Notes under the pieces: model-generated
What the model was told of the DNA's origin: nothing
The model's input: only the letters and a program-made list of their open reading frames with translations
Database searches by the model: none
Made by a program: the position numbers and the translations under genes
From: Microvirga puerhi
Lineage (GTDB): Bacteria; Pseudomonadota; Alphaproteobacteria; Rhizobiales; Beijerinckiaceae
NCBI RefSeq assembly: GCF_020089865.1
Contig: NZ_JAIRBM010000002.1
Coordinates: forward strand, 248,001 to 312,000
Length of the DNA: 64,000 nucleotides
Direction: 5' to 3'
Shown: positions 51,678-60,402 of the stretch, one piece after another
Layout: each line of letters starts with the position of its first letter
Numbering within the stretch: position 1 is the stretch's first letter

Positions 51678-52967
51678 TTACCCCAGCGTCGCAAGCGCCT
51701 GTGAGAGATCGGCCACCAGATCGTCCGGATGCTCGATGCCGATCGAGACGCGGATCGTCGCATCGCTCACGCCCAGGCGATCACGGGTTTCCTTCGGCAC
51801 GCCGGAATGGGTCGTCGAGGCCGGGTGCGAGATGAGCGATTCGGTGCCGCCGAGGCTCACCGCCAGCTTGAAGACCTGGAGGGCGTTGAGGACCTTGAAC
51901 GCCTCGGGCTCGCCCCCGACGACATCGAAGGAAAATGTGGAGCCGGGAGCCGTGCACTGGGCCTCGTAGGCTTTCTTCGCCTGCGAGCCTTCCGGAAGAT
52001 AGGCCAGATGATGGACCTTCGTGACCTTCGGGTGCTCGCTCAGGAACTTGGCGACGATCTCGCCGTTCCGGTTCGCCGCATTCATGCGCAGGGCCAGGGT
52101 TTCGAGCGACCGCCCGATCATCCAGCAGGAATGCGGATCGAGCTGCGTGCCGATGGCCGAGCGCAACAGGCGCACGGGTTTCATGAGTTCTTTCGAGCCC
52201 AGCGCCGCACCTGCGATCAGGTCGGAATGGCCACCCACATATTTCGTCAGCGAATAGAGGGATATGTCCGCACCGTGCTTGATCGGCTTCTGGTAGAGCG
52301 GGCCGAGGAGGGTGTTGTCGCACATGATCACTGGGCGATGGCCGTCCTGAGCGGCCGCGATGTCGTCGGCGACGCGGCGGATGAGGGCGATATCGACAAG
52401 GGTATTGAGAGGATTGGACGGCGACTCGATCAGAATGACCGAAATGCGTCCCTTGGCCTGCGCATCCTTGGCCGCGGCCCGAATGCCGGCCTCGTCGGTC
52501 CCATCCCCGAAGCCTGTGGATTGGATGCCGAAATTCGCGAGGGTTTTGGCGATCAGGGTCTCGGTGCCGCCATAGAGCGGTTGCGAGTGGAGAATCACGT
52601 CGCCGGGCCGCGCGAAGGCGAGTATGGCGGTGGAGATCGCCGACATGCCGGAGGAAAAGAGCAGTCCGGCCTCCGTCTCCTCGAAGATCGCGAGGCGATC
52701 CTCGACGATCTCAGCGTTCGGATGATTGAACCGCGAATAGACGAGGCCGGCGGTCTCGCCCTTCGGCGGCTCGCGGCGGCCGGCCACGTAGTCGAAGAAT
52801 TCCTTGCCGTGCTCCGCGCTGGTGAACACGAAGGTGGAGGTCAGGAAGACCGGCGGCTTGACGGCGCCCTCGGACAGGCTCGGATCGTAGCCGTAACCCA
52901 GCATCAGGGTCTCCGGCTTCAGCTTATGGTTGCCGATGCGATCCTTGTGGTAGCGGTTATAGGGCAT
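51678..52967 (-). CDS. PLP-dependent trans-sulfuration enzyme (cystathionine gamma-synthase/methionine gamma-lyase family)
   Basis: A 429-residue fold-type I PLP enzyme. The Schiff-base Lys is K242 in [12 protein letters not shown]; the phosphate-binding site is [11 protein letters not shown] near 105, and [13 protein letters not shown] near 186. This long subgroup with a 35-residue N-terminal extension ([26 protein letters not shown]) is annotated variously as cystathionine gamma-synthase or O-succinylhomoserine sulfhydrylase; I cannot tell which reaction applies. The gene is a stand-alone and has a GGAGG motif seven bases before ATG 52967. Confidence 0.88.
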   Translation of the reverse strand: MPYNRYHKDRIGNHKLKPETLMLGYGYDPSLSEGAVKPPVFLTSTFVFTSAEHGKEFFDYVAGRREPPKGETAGLVYSRFNHPNAEIVEDRLAIFEETEAGLLFSSGMSAISTAILAFARPGDVILHSQPLYGGTETLIAKTLANFGIQSTGFGDGTDEAGIRAAAKDAQAKGRISVILIESPSNPLNTLVDIALIRRVADDIAAAQDGHRPVIMCDNTLLGPLYQKPIKHGADISLYSLTKYVGGHSDLIAGAALGSKELMKPVRLLRSAIGTQLDPHSCWMIGRSLETLALRMNAANRNGEIVAKFLSEHPKVTKVHHLAYLPEGSQAKKAYEAQCTAPGSTFSFDVVGGEPEAFKVLNALQVFKLAVSLGGTESLISHPASTTHSGVPKETRDRLGVSDATIRVSIGIEHPDDLVADLSQALATLG

Positions 52968-53041
52968 GGAAGACCTCCTGGTGGCGATTTACCTTCGAAC
53001 GCATTCGTCGTCGGAGTGCAATACCCTTCTCATCGATGCCG

Positions 53042-53827
53042 CTATGGCGATTTCGTGAGTGCCTTGTTCCTGGCCGAGGCGGTCTGTGGCAGGAACAGGA
53101 TGGGCCATGTTCTGTCGGCCGGCGTGCTGAGCCGTGAATCGACGGTGATCAAACTCCACAGGCTCTGGTCGCGACGGCTCAGCCAGGCCATGCGCTCATA
53201 GGGCGTCTGCAGCATTGGTACCGCTATGCGCAGATCGATCCCCATCGCCTGCAGATATTTCAGATAGACGGCCGTTTGACGCTGCAATTCGCCGACGGCT
53301 TTCTGGTCCATGAGCCGAGGCTTGTGGACTTTTCCCTCGCTGCTCTCAGTGTCGACCGCATCCGCCGGCATCCAGCTGTGGACGCCGAGCCGGGAGCCGC
53401 TGGACGTGCTTCGCGTCGTGCCGCCGGCAAATGCGAACACGCAGGCCGAGGTGCAGCGGGCCGGCTCGATCTCAACCTCTCCCCGGCGGACGACGGCCTG
53501 CCCGACAATGGTGTTGGCGTTCAGCTCTCGCAGAATCGTTCCGAGGTGGAGCGCGGCGTTCATGCTGCCTCCGGGAGAATCGAGAACGAAATAAATGTTT
53601 TTCTTGAAGAAATTACGCTGGGCGAACTCGTGATAAGCCGCAATCGTGCCGGTGCCGAACGTGCCGGATGCCTGCACGACGCTGCAATCCTTGCAGATCT
53701 CGGAGACGTCGCGACTGGTAAAAGTCATGGTGCCGCGTCTTTTGTCCGTCACTTCCGCCGCATGGGCGTCGCCAAGAGACGGGAGCAGTGCGACGGCTAT
53801 CAGGGGAAAGAGCAGGACCTCGAACAT
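53042..53827 (-). CDS. ClpP-like periplasmic protein (COG3904-type)
   Basis: A 261-residue protein with a signal peptide (about 1-23, cleavage after AHA) and a fold related to ClpP/SppA/enoyl-CoA hydratase. It has FVLDSPGGSMNAALHLG near 80-96 (oxyanion-type GGS), a Cys-Thr-Ser-Ala-Cys motif (CTSACVFAFAGG near 125) where the Ser is a candidate nucleophile, and RLGVHSW near 150 with a candidate His. This matches the group annotated as predicted periplasmic proteins. Two Cys residues could form a disulfide. The substrate is unknown. It is divergent from the moxR gene. Confidence 0.72.
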   Translation of the reverse strand: MFEVLLFPLIAVALLPSLGDAHAAEVTDKRRGTMTFTSRDVSEICKDCSVVQASGTFGTGTIAAYHEFAQRNFFKKNIYFVLDSPGGSMNAALHLGTILRELNANTIVGQAVVRRGEVEIEPARCTSACVFAFAGGTTRSTSSGSRLGVHSWMPADAVDTESSEGKVHKPRLMDQKAVGELQRQTAVYLKYLQAMGIDLRIAVPMLQTPYERMAWLSRRDQSLWSLITVDSRLSTPADRTWPILFLPQTASARNKALTKSP

Positions 53828-53963
53828 GGGCCTCTTCGCGTTTGGTCTGATTAGGACCTATACTCCCTCAGATACGGCGGAATTGAAATAGAGTATCAGT
53901 CGATACCCCTTGTTTGTCCGGCGGTCTTTTCGCATCTTCTCTGGCGATACAGGAAGGGTGCCC

Positions 53964-54809
53964 ATGCGTTTTGCCGGAACCGAGACCTATGTGGCGACGG
54001 AGGATCTGACGGTCGCGGTGAATGCCGCCATCGTGCTCGAGCGGCCTCTACTGGTGAAGGGCGAGCCTGGAACAGGAAAGTCCGTTCTGGCGGAGGAGGT
54101 TGCCAAGGCATTGAGCGCGCCGCTCCTGACCTGGCACATCAAGTCGACCACGAAGGCGCAGCAGGGCCTCTACGAATACGATGCCGTCTCCCGCCTGCGC
54201 GACAGCCAGCTCGGCGACCCACGGGTGTCGGACATCCGCCACTACATCAAGCGCGGCAAGCTCTGGGACGCGTTCACTGCGGCGGCGCGTCCGGTGCTGC
54301 TGATCGATGAGATCGACAAGGCCGACATCGAGTTTCCGAACGATCTTCTGCTCGAACTCGATCGCATGGAATTCCATGTCTATGAGACCGGCGAGACGGT
54401 CCGCGCTCAGCGACGTCCGATCGTCATCATCACGTCGAACAACGAGAAGGAGCTGCCGGATGCCTTCCTGCGCCGCTGCTTCTTCCACTACATCCGGTTC
54501 CCGGACGAAGAGACCATGGCCCGCATCGTCGAGGTCCATTATCCCGGCATCAAGCGCCGTCTGATCGAGGAAGCGCTAAAGATCTTCTTCGATGTGCGCG
54601 AGACGCCGGGCCTGCGCAAGAAGCCGTCCACCTCCGAACTTCTCGATTGGCTCAAGCTCCTCGTCTCGGAGGATATCGGCCCGGAGCAGCTGCGGGAGCG
54701 CGATACCCGCAAGCTCATTCCGCCGCTTCATGGCGCGCTCCTGAAGAACGAACAGGATGTGAGCCTTTTCGAGAAGCTCGCCTTTATCGCCCGGCGCGAA
54801 GGACGCTGA
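53964..54809 (+). CDS. moxR: MoxR-family AAA+ ATPase
   Basis: A 281-residue AAA+ ATPase. Walker A is GEPGTGKS (33-40), Walker B is VLLIDEIDKAD, then sensor 1 IVIITSNNEKELPDAFLRRCFFHY with its Arg finger region. MoxR proteins act as chaperones with a VWA partner to insert cofactors or activate enzyme complexes. The partner VWA protein is encoded at 48336-49514 on the opposite strand, about 4.4 kb away, so the pair is split. GGAAGGGTG precedes ATG 53964. A phosphohistidine phosphatase gene follows after six bases. Confidence 0.92.
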   Translation: MRFAGTETYVATEDLTVAVNAAIVLERPLLVKGEPGTGKSVLAEEVAKALSAPLLTWHIKSTTKAQQGLYEYDAVSRLRDSQLGDPRVSDIRHYIKRGKLWDAFTAAARPVLLIDEIDKADIEFPNDLLLELDRMEFHVYETGETVRAQRRPIVIITSNNEKELPDAFLRRCFFHYIRFPDEETMARIVEVHYPGIKRRLIEEALKIFFDVRETPGLRKKPSTSELLDWLKLLVSEDIGPEQLRERDTRKLIPPLHGALLKNEQDVSLFEKLAFIARREGR

Positions 54810-54815
54810 ACGATC

Positions 54816-55340
54816 ATGCGGCGCCTCCTACTCCTCCGCCATGCGAAATCGTCCCGACCGTCCGGAGTTCTCGATATCGAGCGCCCGCTGTCCCGCCGTG
54901 GCCGCAAGGCGGCCGTTCTCATGGGCGACTATCTCAAGGAGGAAAGGCTGCTGCCGGATCTCGTGCTGGTGTCGCCGGCGCGACGGACGGAGGAGACCTG
55001 GGATCTGGTCCAGCCGGCCCTCGGGGTCGCGGAGTGCCGATATGAGCCCCGGATCTACGATGCACCGGCCAAGCGTCTTCTCGACATCCTGCAAGAGGTC
55101 ATCCCGGACAAGCGGGTCCTTCTCGTGATCGGGCACAATCCGGGACTTGAAGATCTGGCAAAGATGCTGATCGGCGACGGCACGCCGGAGCATTGTGACC
55201 GGCTGGCCAGCAAATATCCGACCGCCGGATTGGCCGTCATTGATTTCAAGGGCGAAGGCTGGGAGCAGATCAAGGCGCATGGCGGCTGTCTTGAGCGTTT
55301 CATCACTCCTAAGGTCCTCGGAGCCGCCGAGGACGACTGA
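54816..55340 (+). CDS. Histidine phosphatase family protein (SixA-like)
   Basis: A 174-residue phosphatase of the RHG superfamily. The catalytic His is His9 in LLLLRHAKSS; the second His is in LVIGHNPGLE (about 108), with Arg59 in SPARRTEETW. SixA enzymes remove phosphate from His-containing phosphotransfer proteins such as ArcB/NPr; the family label is better than a precise substrate. It follows moxR by six bases on the same strand, which suggests a joint transcript. Confidence 0.88.
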   Translation: MRRLLLLRHAKSSRPSGVLDIERPLSRRGRKAAVLMGDYLKEERLLPDLVLVSPARRTEETWDLVQPALGVAECRYEPRIYDAPAKRLLDILQEVIPDKRVLLVIGHNPGLEDLAKMLIGDGTPEHCDRLASKYPTAGLAVIDFKGEGWEQIKAHGGCLERFITPKVLGAAEDD

Positions 55341-55502
55341 GATCGGAAGGAAGAGAGGCGCTTTCCGTGGTCCGCCTGCGCATTGGATGACGCTTCTCCT
55401 CCTTCGAACGGCCATGATCGCAAGTGAACCTTCGGTGGCGCGTGCCGTTGTGTCCTGGCATGCTCAAGTCGATTCAATGCCCGCAAAAGGCCCGCTCGGA
55501 CC

Positions 55503-56546
55503 ATGTTGCCTCACACTCTCGTGGCGCTGTACCTCGCCGGCAGCGCGCTTGCGACGGATAGGCTGGATCTCGGCAGGGAGATCCTGGCCGGGCTCGCCGG
55601 CAGCCGTCAGGATGCAGCGGCACAGTATCTCGCGGAGGCGCGCGAGGTCACCAACTGGCGCACCGAAACGGTCGGCGATCTGGAGCCGAAGCCCATCGCC
55701 GTTCTGGCAGCCTTGTTCCGGGCCGACCGGCCGATCATCACCCGCTGCGTCAAGCTCAACAATTACTGGTGCATCAAGAGTGCCCGCTGGGATGGCGAGA
55801 TCGGCAAGGATACCGAGGGCCATGTGGGCTTCGCCTCCGCAGAGCAGGGGGCCGACGCGGCGGCACAGCTTCTGAGACGCTACTATCTGGAATTCAACCG
55901 GAAATCCGCTCTCGACATCGTCCGACGCTGGGCGCCGGCGGAATGCAACGTCGCGACCGGGATCGGCGATCTCGCGGTCCTGGCCGTGAGGGGCATCGGT
56001 GGGACCGTGCGGGCGAAGTGGCTCGCTTCGCATCGGAGCGTGAAGCTGACGGCACAGGGCAAGGGCGGCAAGCCCGGACGGGTCTCGATCGTCATCCCGC
56101 TGAAGTCACGGGTACCGGAATATCATGTGCCGGATATTGCCGTCGGGATGGGGGAGAAGTCGATCCCAAAGTCGACGGCACCGCTCGTCGCGACGGCCAA
56201 GCCGAAAGCCGCGTCTAAGGTTACAGCCTCGAATGCTCCGAAACCCGCGGCACCGAAGGCCGCTGCACAGAAACCCGCCGCCACGGCCTGCGTCCCGGAT
56301 GAGCAGCGCCTGCGCAACTATGCTGCACGCATGGTGGCGGAACTCGGTCTCGGACCCACGGACGATCTCAAGCTCTTCCTGGCCGACGGGTCACCTGCTC
56401 CCAACCTGAGCCCCGTCATGCTGGCCATGTCGGCGGTAGAGCTTGGCATGCTCCGCGCCAGTCCGGATCTGGTGGAGACGGCGGTCCGCCGCATGGGTGA
56501 GCAGCTGGCGGCTAAGAGGGCCGAGCTGCCGAAGACAGCACCATAG
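55503..56546 (+). CDS. Hypothetical protein with a phage-P5-like segment
   Basis: I do not recognise the whole protein. It has 347 residues. The segment around residues 80-150 (VKLNNYWCIKSARWDGEIG, GHVGFASAEQGADAAAQLLRRYY and VRRWAPAECN) resembles the conserved N-rich core of phage structural protein P5-type and lysozyme-like tail proteins (KNNNPFNIKY...GHAVFDSPEQG pattern). An Ala/Lys/Pro-rich linker (about 220-260) follows, then a helical C-terminal domain. No signal peptide is clear, although the start is slightly hydrophobic. It lies 162 bases after the SixA-like gene. It may act on the cell envelope. Confidence 0.6.
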   Translation: MLPHTLVALYLAGSALATDRLDLGREILAGLAGSRQDAAAQYLAEAREVTNWRTETVGDLEPKPIAVLAALFRADRPIITRCVKLNNYWCIKSARWDGEIGKDTEGHVGFASAEQGADAAAQLLRRYYLEFNRKSALDIVRRWAPAECNVATGIGDLAVLAVRGIGGTVRAKWLASHRSVKLTAQGKGGKPGRVSIVIPLKSRVPEYHVPDIAVGMGEKSIPKSTAPLVATAKPKAASKVTASNAPKPAAPKAAAQKPAATACVPDEQRLRNYAARMVAELGLGPTDDLKLFLADGSPAPNLSPVMLAMSAVELGMLRASPDLVETAVRRMGEQLAAKRAELPKTAP

Positions 56547-56594
56547 AAGATGTATCCGCCGGACGGTGCCCGAACCTTGACAGGGAAGGATTTC

Positions 56595-56650
56595 AGCTAC
56601 AAATAATAAGTAACTTTATAATATATAGATTGACTTGATTTCCTAAACCT
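56595..56650 (+). promoter_or_regulatory. AT-rich promoter-like region before the RTX gene
   Basis: A sharp AT-rich island in a GC-rich genome, with TATAAT at 56617-56622. A matching -35 box 17 bases upstream is not seen, so the assignment is only suggestive. It lies 32-87 bases before the ATG of the RTX gene. Confidence 0.35.
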
Positions 56651-56681
56651 ATTCCGCAATCCGGCCCGATTGGATCCTCCC

Positions 56682-59600
56682 ATGCCCCTGACCCTCAATC
56701 TGCAATCCTTCCGCGTCTTGACGGAGCAGGATCTGATCACCCGCATATCCACGGCGGCCGATGGAACGGCCGGGAACGGTGATAGCGCGGCGCCCTCCTT
56801 AAGCCGGGATGGCCGCTACGTAGCGTTTCAAAGCAGTGCGTCGAATCTCGTCTCGGGTGACACCAATGGGATCGACGATGTCTTCCGCAAGGATCTCCTC
56901 ACCGGGGCAATCGTTCGAGTCTCGACAGCCGCAAACGGCGAGGAGGCCAACGATAGCAGCAGCAATGCCCGCATCAGCGCCGACGGCCGCTATGTGGTGT
57001 TCATGAGCGACGCGACGAATCTCACTTCGAACGACACGAACAACAGCACGGATGTTTTCCGGAAGGATCTGGTTACGGGGCAGATCGTTTGCATCTCCGC
57101 CAACGCTCAGGGCAGCGTCGGTGACGGCGGCAGCGGGTACGCACAGATCAGCGCCGATGGCCGCTTCGTGGTGTTCGAAAGCGACGCGTCGAACCTGGTC
57201 GCCGGAGACACCAACAATATGACGGATATCTTCCGTCGCGACCTCGTGACCGGTGAGATCGTCCGGGTTTCGGTTTCGGCCGCCGGAGATCAATTGGACA
57301 GTGACAGCTCCACTGCCCAGGTGAGCGCGGATGGTCGATTCATCCTGTTCGAAAGCGCGGAGGCGAACGGGATCTACCAAGTCTACGTGAAGGATATGGC
57401 GACGGGCTCGCTGACCGCCGTCTCGACCGCATCCGATGGTGCAGTCGGCGATAAGTGGAGCGCCAGTGCGCAATTGAGCGCCAACGGTCGCTATGTGGTC
57501 TTCGAAAGCTACGCTACCAATCTGGTGGCGGGAGATACGAACGGCGTCACGGATATCTTCCGCAAGGACCTCTTGACGGGCGATATCGTCCGCGTTTCCA
57601 CCGCCGCGGACGGAGCGCAGGCAAAAGCCAGCAGTTATGGCGCGTCGATCAGCGCCGACGGCCGCTATGTGACGTTTTCAAGCAACGCCGATAATCTCGT
57701 CGCGAGCGACACTAATGGGGTCGGTGACGTCTTCCGCAAGGATCTCGTGACGGGAGAAATCATTCGCCTCTCCACCACGGCGCATCCGGCGCAAGGGCAC
57801 GAACAGGCCAATGCGAGCAGCCTATCGCCTGCTTTAAGCGCGGACGGTCGATATCTTATGTTTCAGAGCGAGGCGGACAATCTCGTTCCGGGAGATGGCC
57901 ACTCATTCACGCAAGTCTTCGTGAAAGATCTGGAAAGCGGAGCCTTCGTCGAGATTTCGTCTGACGAGAATGGCGTGGTAGGAAATCTCCCGTCTGCAGC
58001 GGGCGGCATCAGCACCGATGGGCACTTCGCCATCTTCGCGAGTGGTGCTGAAAACCTCGTGGCTGGCGATACCAATAATGCAGGCGATATTTTCCGCAAG
58101 GATCTCACGACAGGTGCCATTATCCGTGTCTCGGAGGCTGCAGACGGATCCCAGGCCAACGGCCATAGCGATGCCGCCTATGCGAGTGCCGATGGACGCT
58201 ACGTGGTCTTCCAAAGCCTTGCCAACAATCTGGTCGCCGGTGACACCAATCAGAAGTCGGATGTGTTCTGGAAGGACTTGCAGACCGGGGAGCTCCAACG
58301 CGTTTCGGTGTCGAACAGCGGTGTCGAAGGAAATGACGCAAGCTTGACGGCGGATATCAGCCAGGATGGGCAGACTGTGATATTTACGAGTTCGGCCAAC
58401 AATCTCGTGCCGAACGATACCAACGGACAAACAGACATCTTCGCGAAGAACATGGCGACCGGAGCGTTGACACGGCTCTCTATGACCGGAAGCGGACTGG
58501 AGGCCAATGGATCCAGCAGCGGTGTTCATCTTGCGGCCGACGGCAAGCATCTCGTCTTTCAGAGTTTCGCGACGAATTACGTGTCAGGGGATACCAACGG
58601 TGCAAACGACATCTTCGTAAAGGACCTCACGGACGGCACCGTCGTTCGCGCCTCCACGTCAACGACAGGCGTACAGGCGAATGCCAATAGCGGCGGCTGC
58701 CAGATCAGCGCCGATGGTCGCTATGTGGTGTTTTGGAGCAATGCGAACAATCTGGTGGCAGGTGATACGAACGGCATCGCGGATATCTTCCGAAAGGACC
58801 TTGCCACCGGCGAGTTGCTTCGAGTCTCGACCGCCAGTGACGGCACTCAGGCAAATGGCTTTAGCGGGAATGTGGAGATCAGCGCCGACGGCCGCTATGT
58901 GATCTTCGAAAGCGATGCCACCAATCTGGTGCCCGGCGACACGAACAACGCGACCGATCTTTTCCGGAAAGACCTCGTCACCGGCGAGCTCGTGCGCCTG
59001 ACCGAGACCAATACGAATGCGCAAGGAAACGAGCAGGGGAACCGGCCCAGCGGCAATGCCTGGATGTCGATCGACGGAAGCGCTACGGTTTTCGAAAGCA
59101 ATGCCAACAATCTCGTAACCGGCGATACGAACGGTGCGTACGACATTTTCCTTATGGATTCTGCCATTGCTGACAGGCAGGCTGTGATTGAGGGACGTTT
59201 TGCCGACCTGCGGTTCGGTGTCGGAGCGGCTTCCTCCGTCAGCATCGCCTGGGGAGATGGTGCGAGTGAAACTCTGATTCCGGGGGACGGCCAGGTCCAT
59301 GCTCGCCATATCTACGCCGCGACAGGCCAGAAGGCTGCGGTCGTGAGCGTTCATGAAGGCAGCCAGGTCTGGGCCGTGCCCTACAAGCTGGATATGGCGG
59401 CCGGCACTGCAGCTCGCGACACTGCCCTGATGGACACTCTCTCCGGCGGGTCAGGTGCCGATACGCTGGCAGGAGATCAGTACAACAACATCCTGGTCGG
59501 CGGTGCAGGCGACGACATCCTCTCCGGCGGCGGAGGCATCGACACTGCGATGTTCGCCGGGTCAAAGGCGTCCTATACGGTAGTCAAGAACACCAATGGC

Positions 59601-60230
59601 AGCGTGACGGTCTCGGGGCCGGACGGCACGGACGTGCTGCTGAGCGTCGCCGTGGCTCGTTTCGACGATGGAACGGTCGATCTGACCGCGCTTGCTCCGT
59701 CCGTTGATGCTTCCGCGCCGCTGACCCTCCGCGGCACGTCCCGCGCCGACCGTCTGAGCGGTCTCGATGGGGACGATAAAATCTACGGCCTTGCCGGGAA
59801 CGATGTGTTGCGCGGCAATGGCGGCAACGACCGGCTTTATGGCGGCGCCGGCAAGGATGTGCTTTACGGTGGCGCCGGCCAGGACACCTTCGTCTTCAAC
59901 ACAAGCCTCAACAAGAAGACCAACCTCGACAAGATCGCCGACTTTTCGGTCAAGGACGATACGCTCTGGCTCGACAATGCCCTGTTTAAGGCCAACAAGA
60001 GCTTTTATGCGGCGATCAAGAAGGGCACGGAAGCCAAGCCTTTGGCGCTCAAGAGTGCCTTCTTCAAGGTGGCGGATGCGGCCAAGGACAGCAACGATTA
60101 CCTGATCTACAACAAGAAGACCGGGGTGCTGTCGTATGATCCGGACGGATCGGGGGAGAAGGCGGCGATTGCCATCGCCACCTTGAGCAAGAACCTCAAG
60201 CTCACCTATCACGACCTCTTCATCATCTGA
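56682..60230 (+). CDS. Large RTX protein with 14 beta-propeller-like repeats
   Basis: A 1182-residue protein. Residues about 17-825 hold 14 tandem repeats averaging 58 residues, with the consensus ISADGRYVVFESDATNLVAG, then DTNG-x-TDIFRKDLVTGE and IVRVSTAADG (repeat 4 is degenerate). They resemble TolB/WD40-like propeller blades, so 14 blades may form two seven-bladed propellers. A PKD-like region (about 838-906) and two blocks of RTX nonapeptides (GGSGADTL, GGAGDDIL near 919; LYGGAGKDVLYGGAGQD near 1045) end in a peptidase M10-type C-terminal domain (DYLIYNKKTGVLSYDPDGSG), a type I secretion signal. It has no classical signal peptide. It is probably secreted in calcium-dependent form; no type I secretion genes are in the window. 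Confidence 0.85.
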   Translation: MPLTLNLQSFRVLTEQDLITRISTAADGTAGNGDSAAPSLSRDGRYVAFQSSASNLVSGDTNGIDDVFRKDLLTGAIVRVSTAANGEEANDSSSNARISADGRYVVFMSDATNLTSNDTNNSTDVFRKDLVTGQIVCISANAQGSVGDGGSGYAQISADGRFVVFESDASNLVAGDTNNMTDIFRRDLVTGEIVRVSVSAAGDQLDSDSSTAQVSADGRFILFESAEANGIYQVYVKDMATGSLTAVSTASDGAVGDKWSASAQLSANGRYVVFESYATNLVAGDTNGVTDIFRKDLLTGDIVRVSTAADGAQAKASSYGASISADGRYVTFSSNADNLVASDTNGVGDVFRKDLVTGEIIRLSTTAHPAQGHEQANASSLSPALSADGRYLMFQSEADNLVPGDGHSFTQVFVKDLESGAFVEISSDENGVVGNLPSAAGGISTDGHFAIFASGAENLVAGDTNNAGDIFRKDLTTGAIIRVSEAADGSQANGHSDAAYASADGRYVVFQSLANNLVAGDTNQKSDVFWKDLQTGELQRVSVSNSGVEGNDASLTADISQDGQTVIFTSSANNLVPNDTNGQTDIFAKNMATGALTRLSMTGSGLEANGSSSGVHLAADGKHLVFQSFATNYVSGDTNGANDIFVKDLTDGTVVRASTSTTGVQANANSGGCQISADGRYVVFWSNANNLVAGDTNGIADIFRKDLATGELLRVSTASDGTQANGFSGNVEISADGRYVIFESDATNLVPGDTNNATDLFRKDLVTGELVRLTETNTNAQGNEQGNRPSGNAWMSIDGSATVFESNANNLVTGDTNGAYDIFLMDSAIADRQAVIEGRFADLRFGVGAASSVSIAWGDGASETLIPGDGQVHARHIYAATGQKAAVVSVHEGSQVWAVPYKLDMAAGTAARDTALMDTLSGGSGADTLAGDQYNNILVGGAGDDILSGGGGIDTAMFAGSKASYTVVKNTNGSVTVSGPDGTDVLLSVAVARFDDGTVDLTALAPSVDASAPLTLRGTSRADRLSGLDGDDKIYGLAGNDVLRGNGGNDRLYGGAGKDVLYGGAGQDTFVFNTSLNKKTNLDKIADFSVKDDTLWLDNALFKANKSFYAAIKKGTEAKPLALKSAFFKVADAAKDSNDYLIYNKKTGVLSYDPDGSGEKAAIAIATLSKNLKLTYHDLFII

Positions 60231-60373
60231 GGAAGGGGGACGCGCCCACATTTCTCCTAACAGGAGGTGCGGGTAGGGGCGCGGCCGGGGTGGGATACCC
60301 ATTTCCGTGATCGCGATTGCACCGGAAAAGATCCCTCGATGCTTTGCAAACCGGTATGGCGGGCCCATGTGAT

Positions 60374-60402
60374 GAGGGTCCAAAGCAAAGGTCGGGACCC
60401 TC
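60374..60402 (+). promoter_or_regulatory. Hairpin directly before the ycjX start codon
   Basis: GAGGGTCC and GGACCCTC form an 8-base stem ending one base before the GTG start at 60403, with AAAGG in the 13-base loop. The ribosome-binding site in a loop and start codon at the stem foot could lower or control translation of the ycjXF pair. Confidence 0.4.

Noticed and set aside
52968..53041. S-adenosylmethionine riboswitch upstream of the trans-sulfuration enzyme gene
   Set aside because: The 74-base gap does not contain the SAM-II core or another recognisable SAM aptamer; only an ordinary ribosome-binding site was seen.
56682..59160. CRISPR-like direct repeats
   Set aside because: The repeated DNA is coding, in frame, with degenerate third positions and a period near 174 bases; it encodes the propeller repeats.
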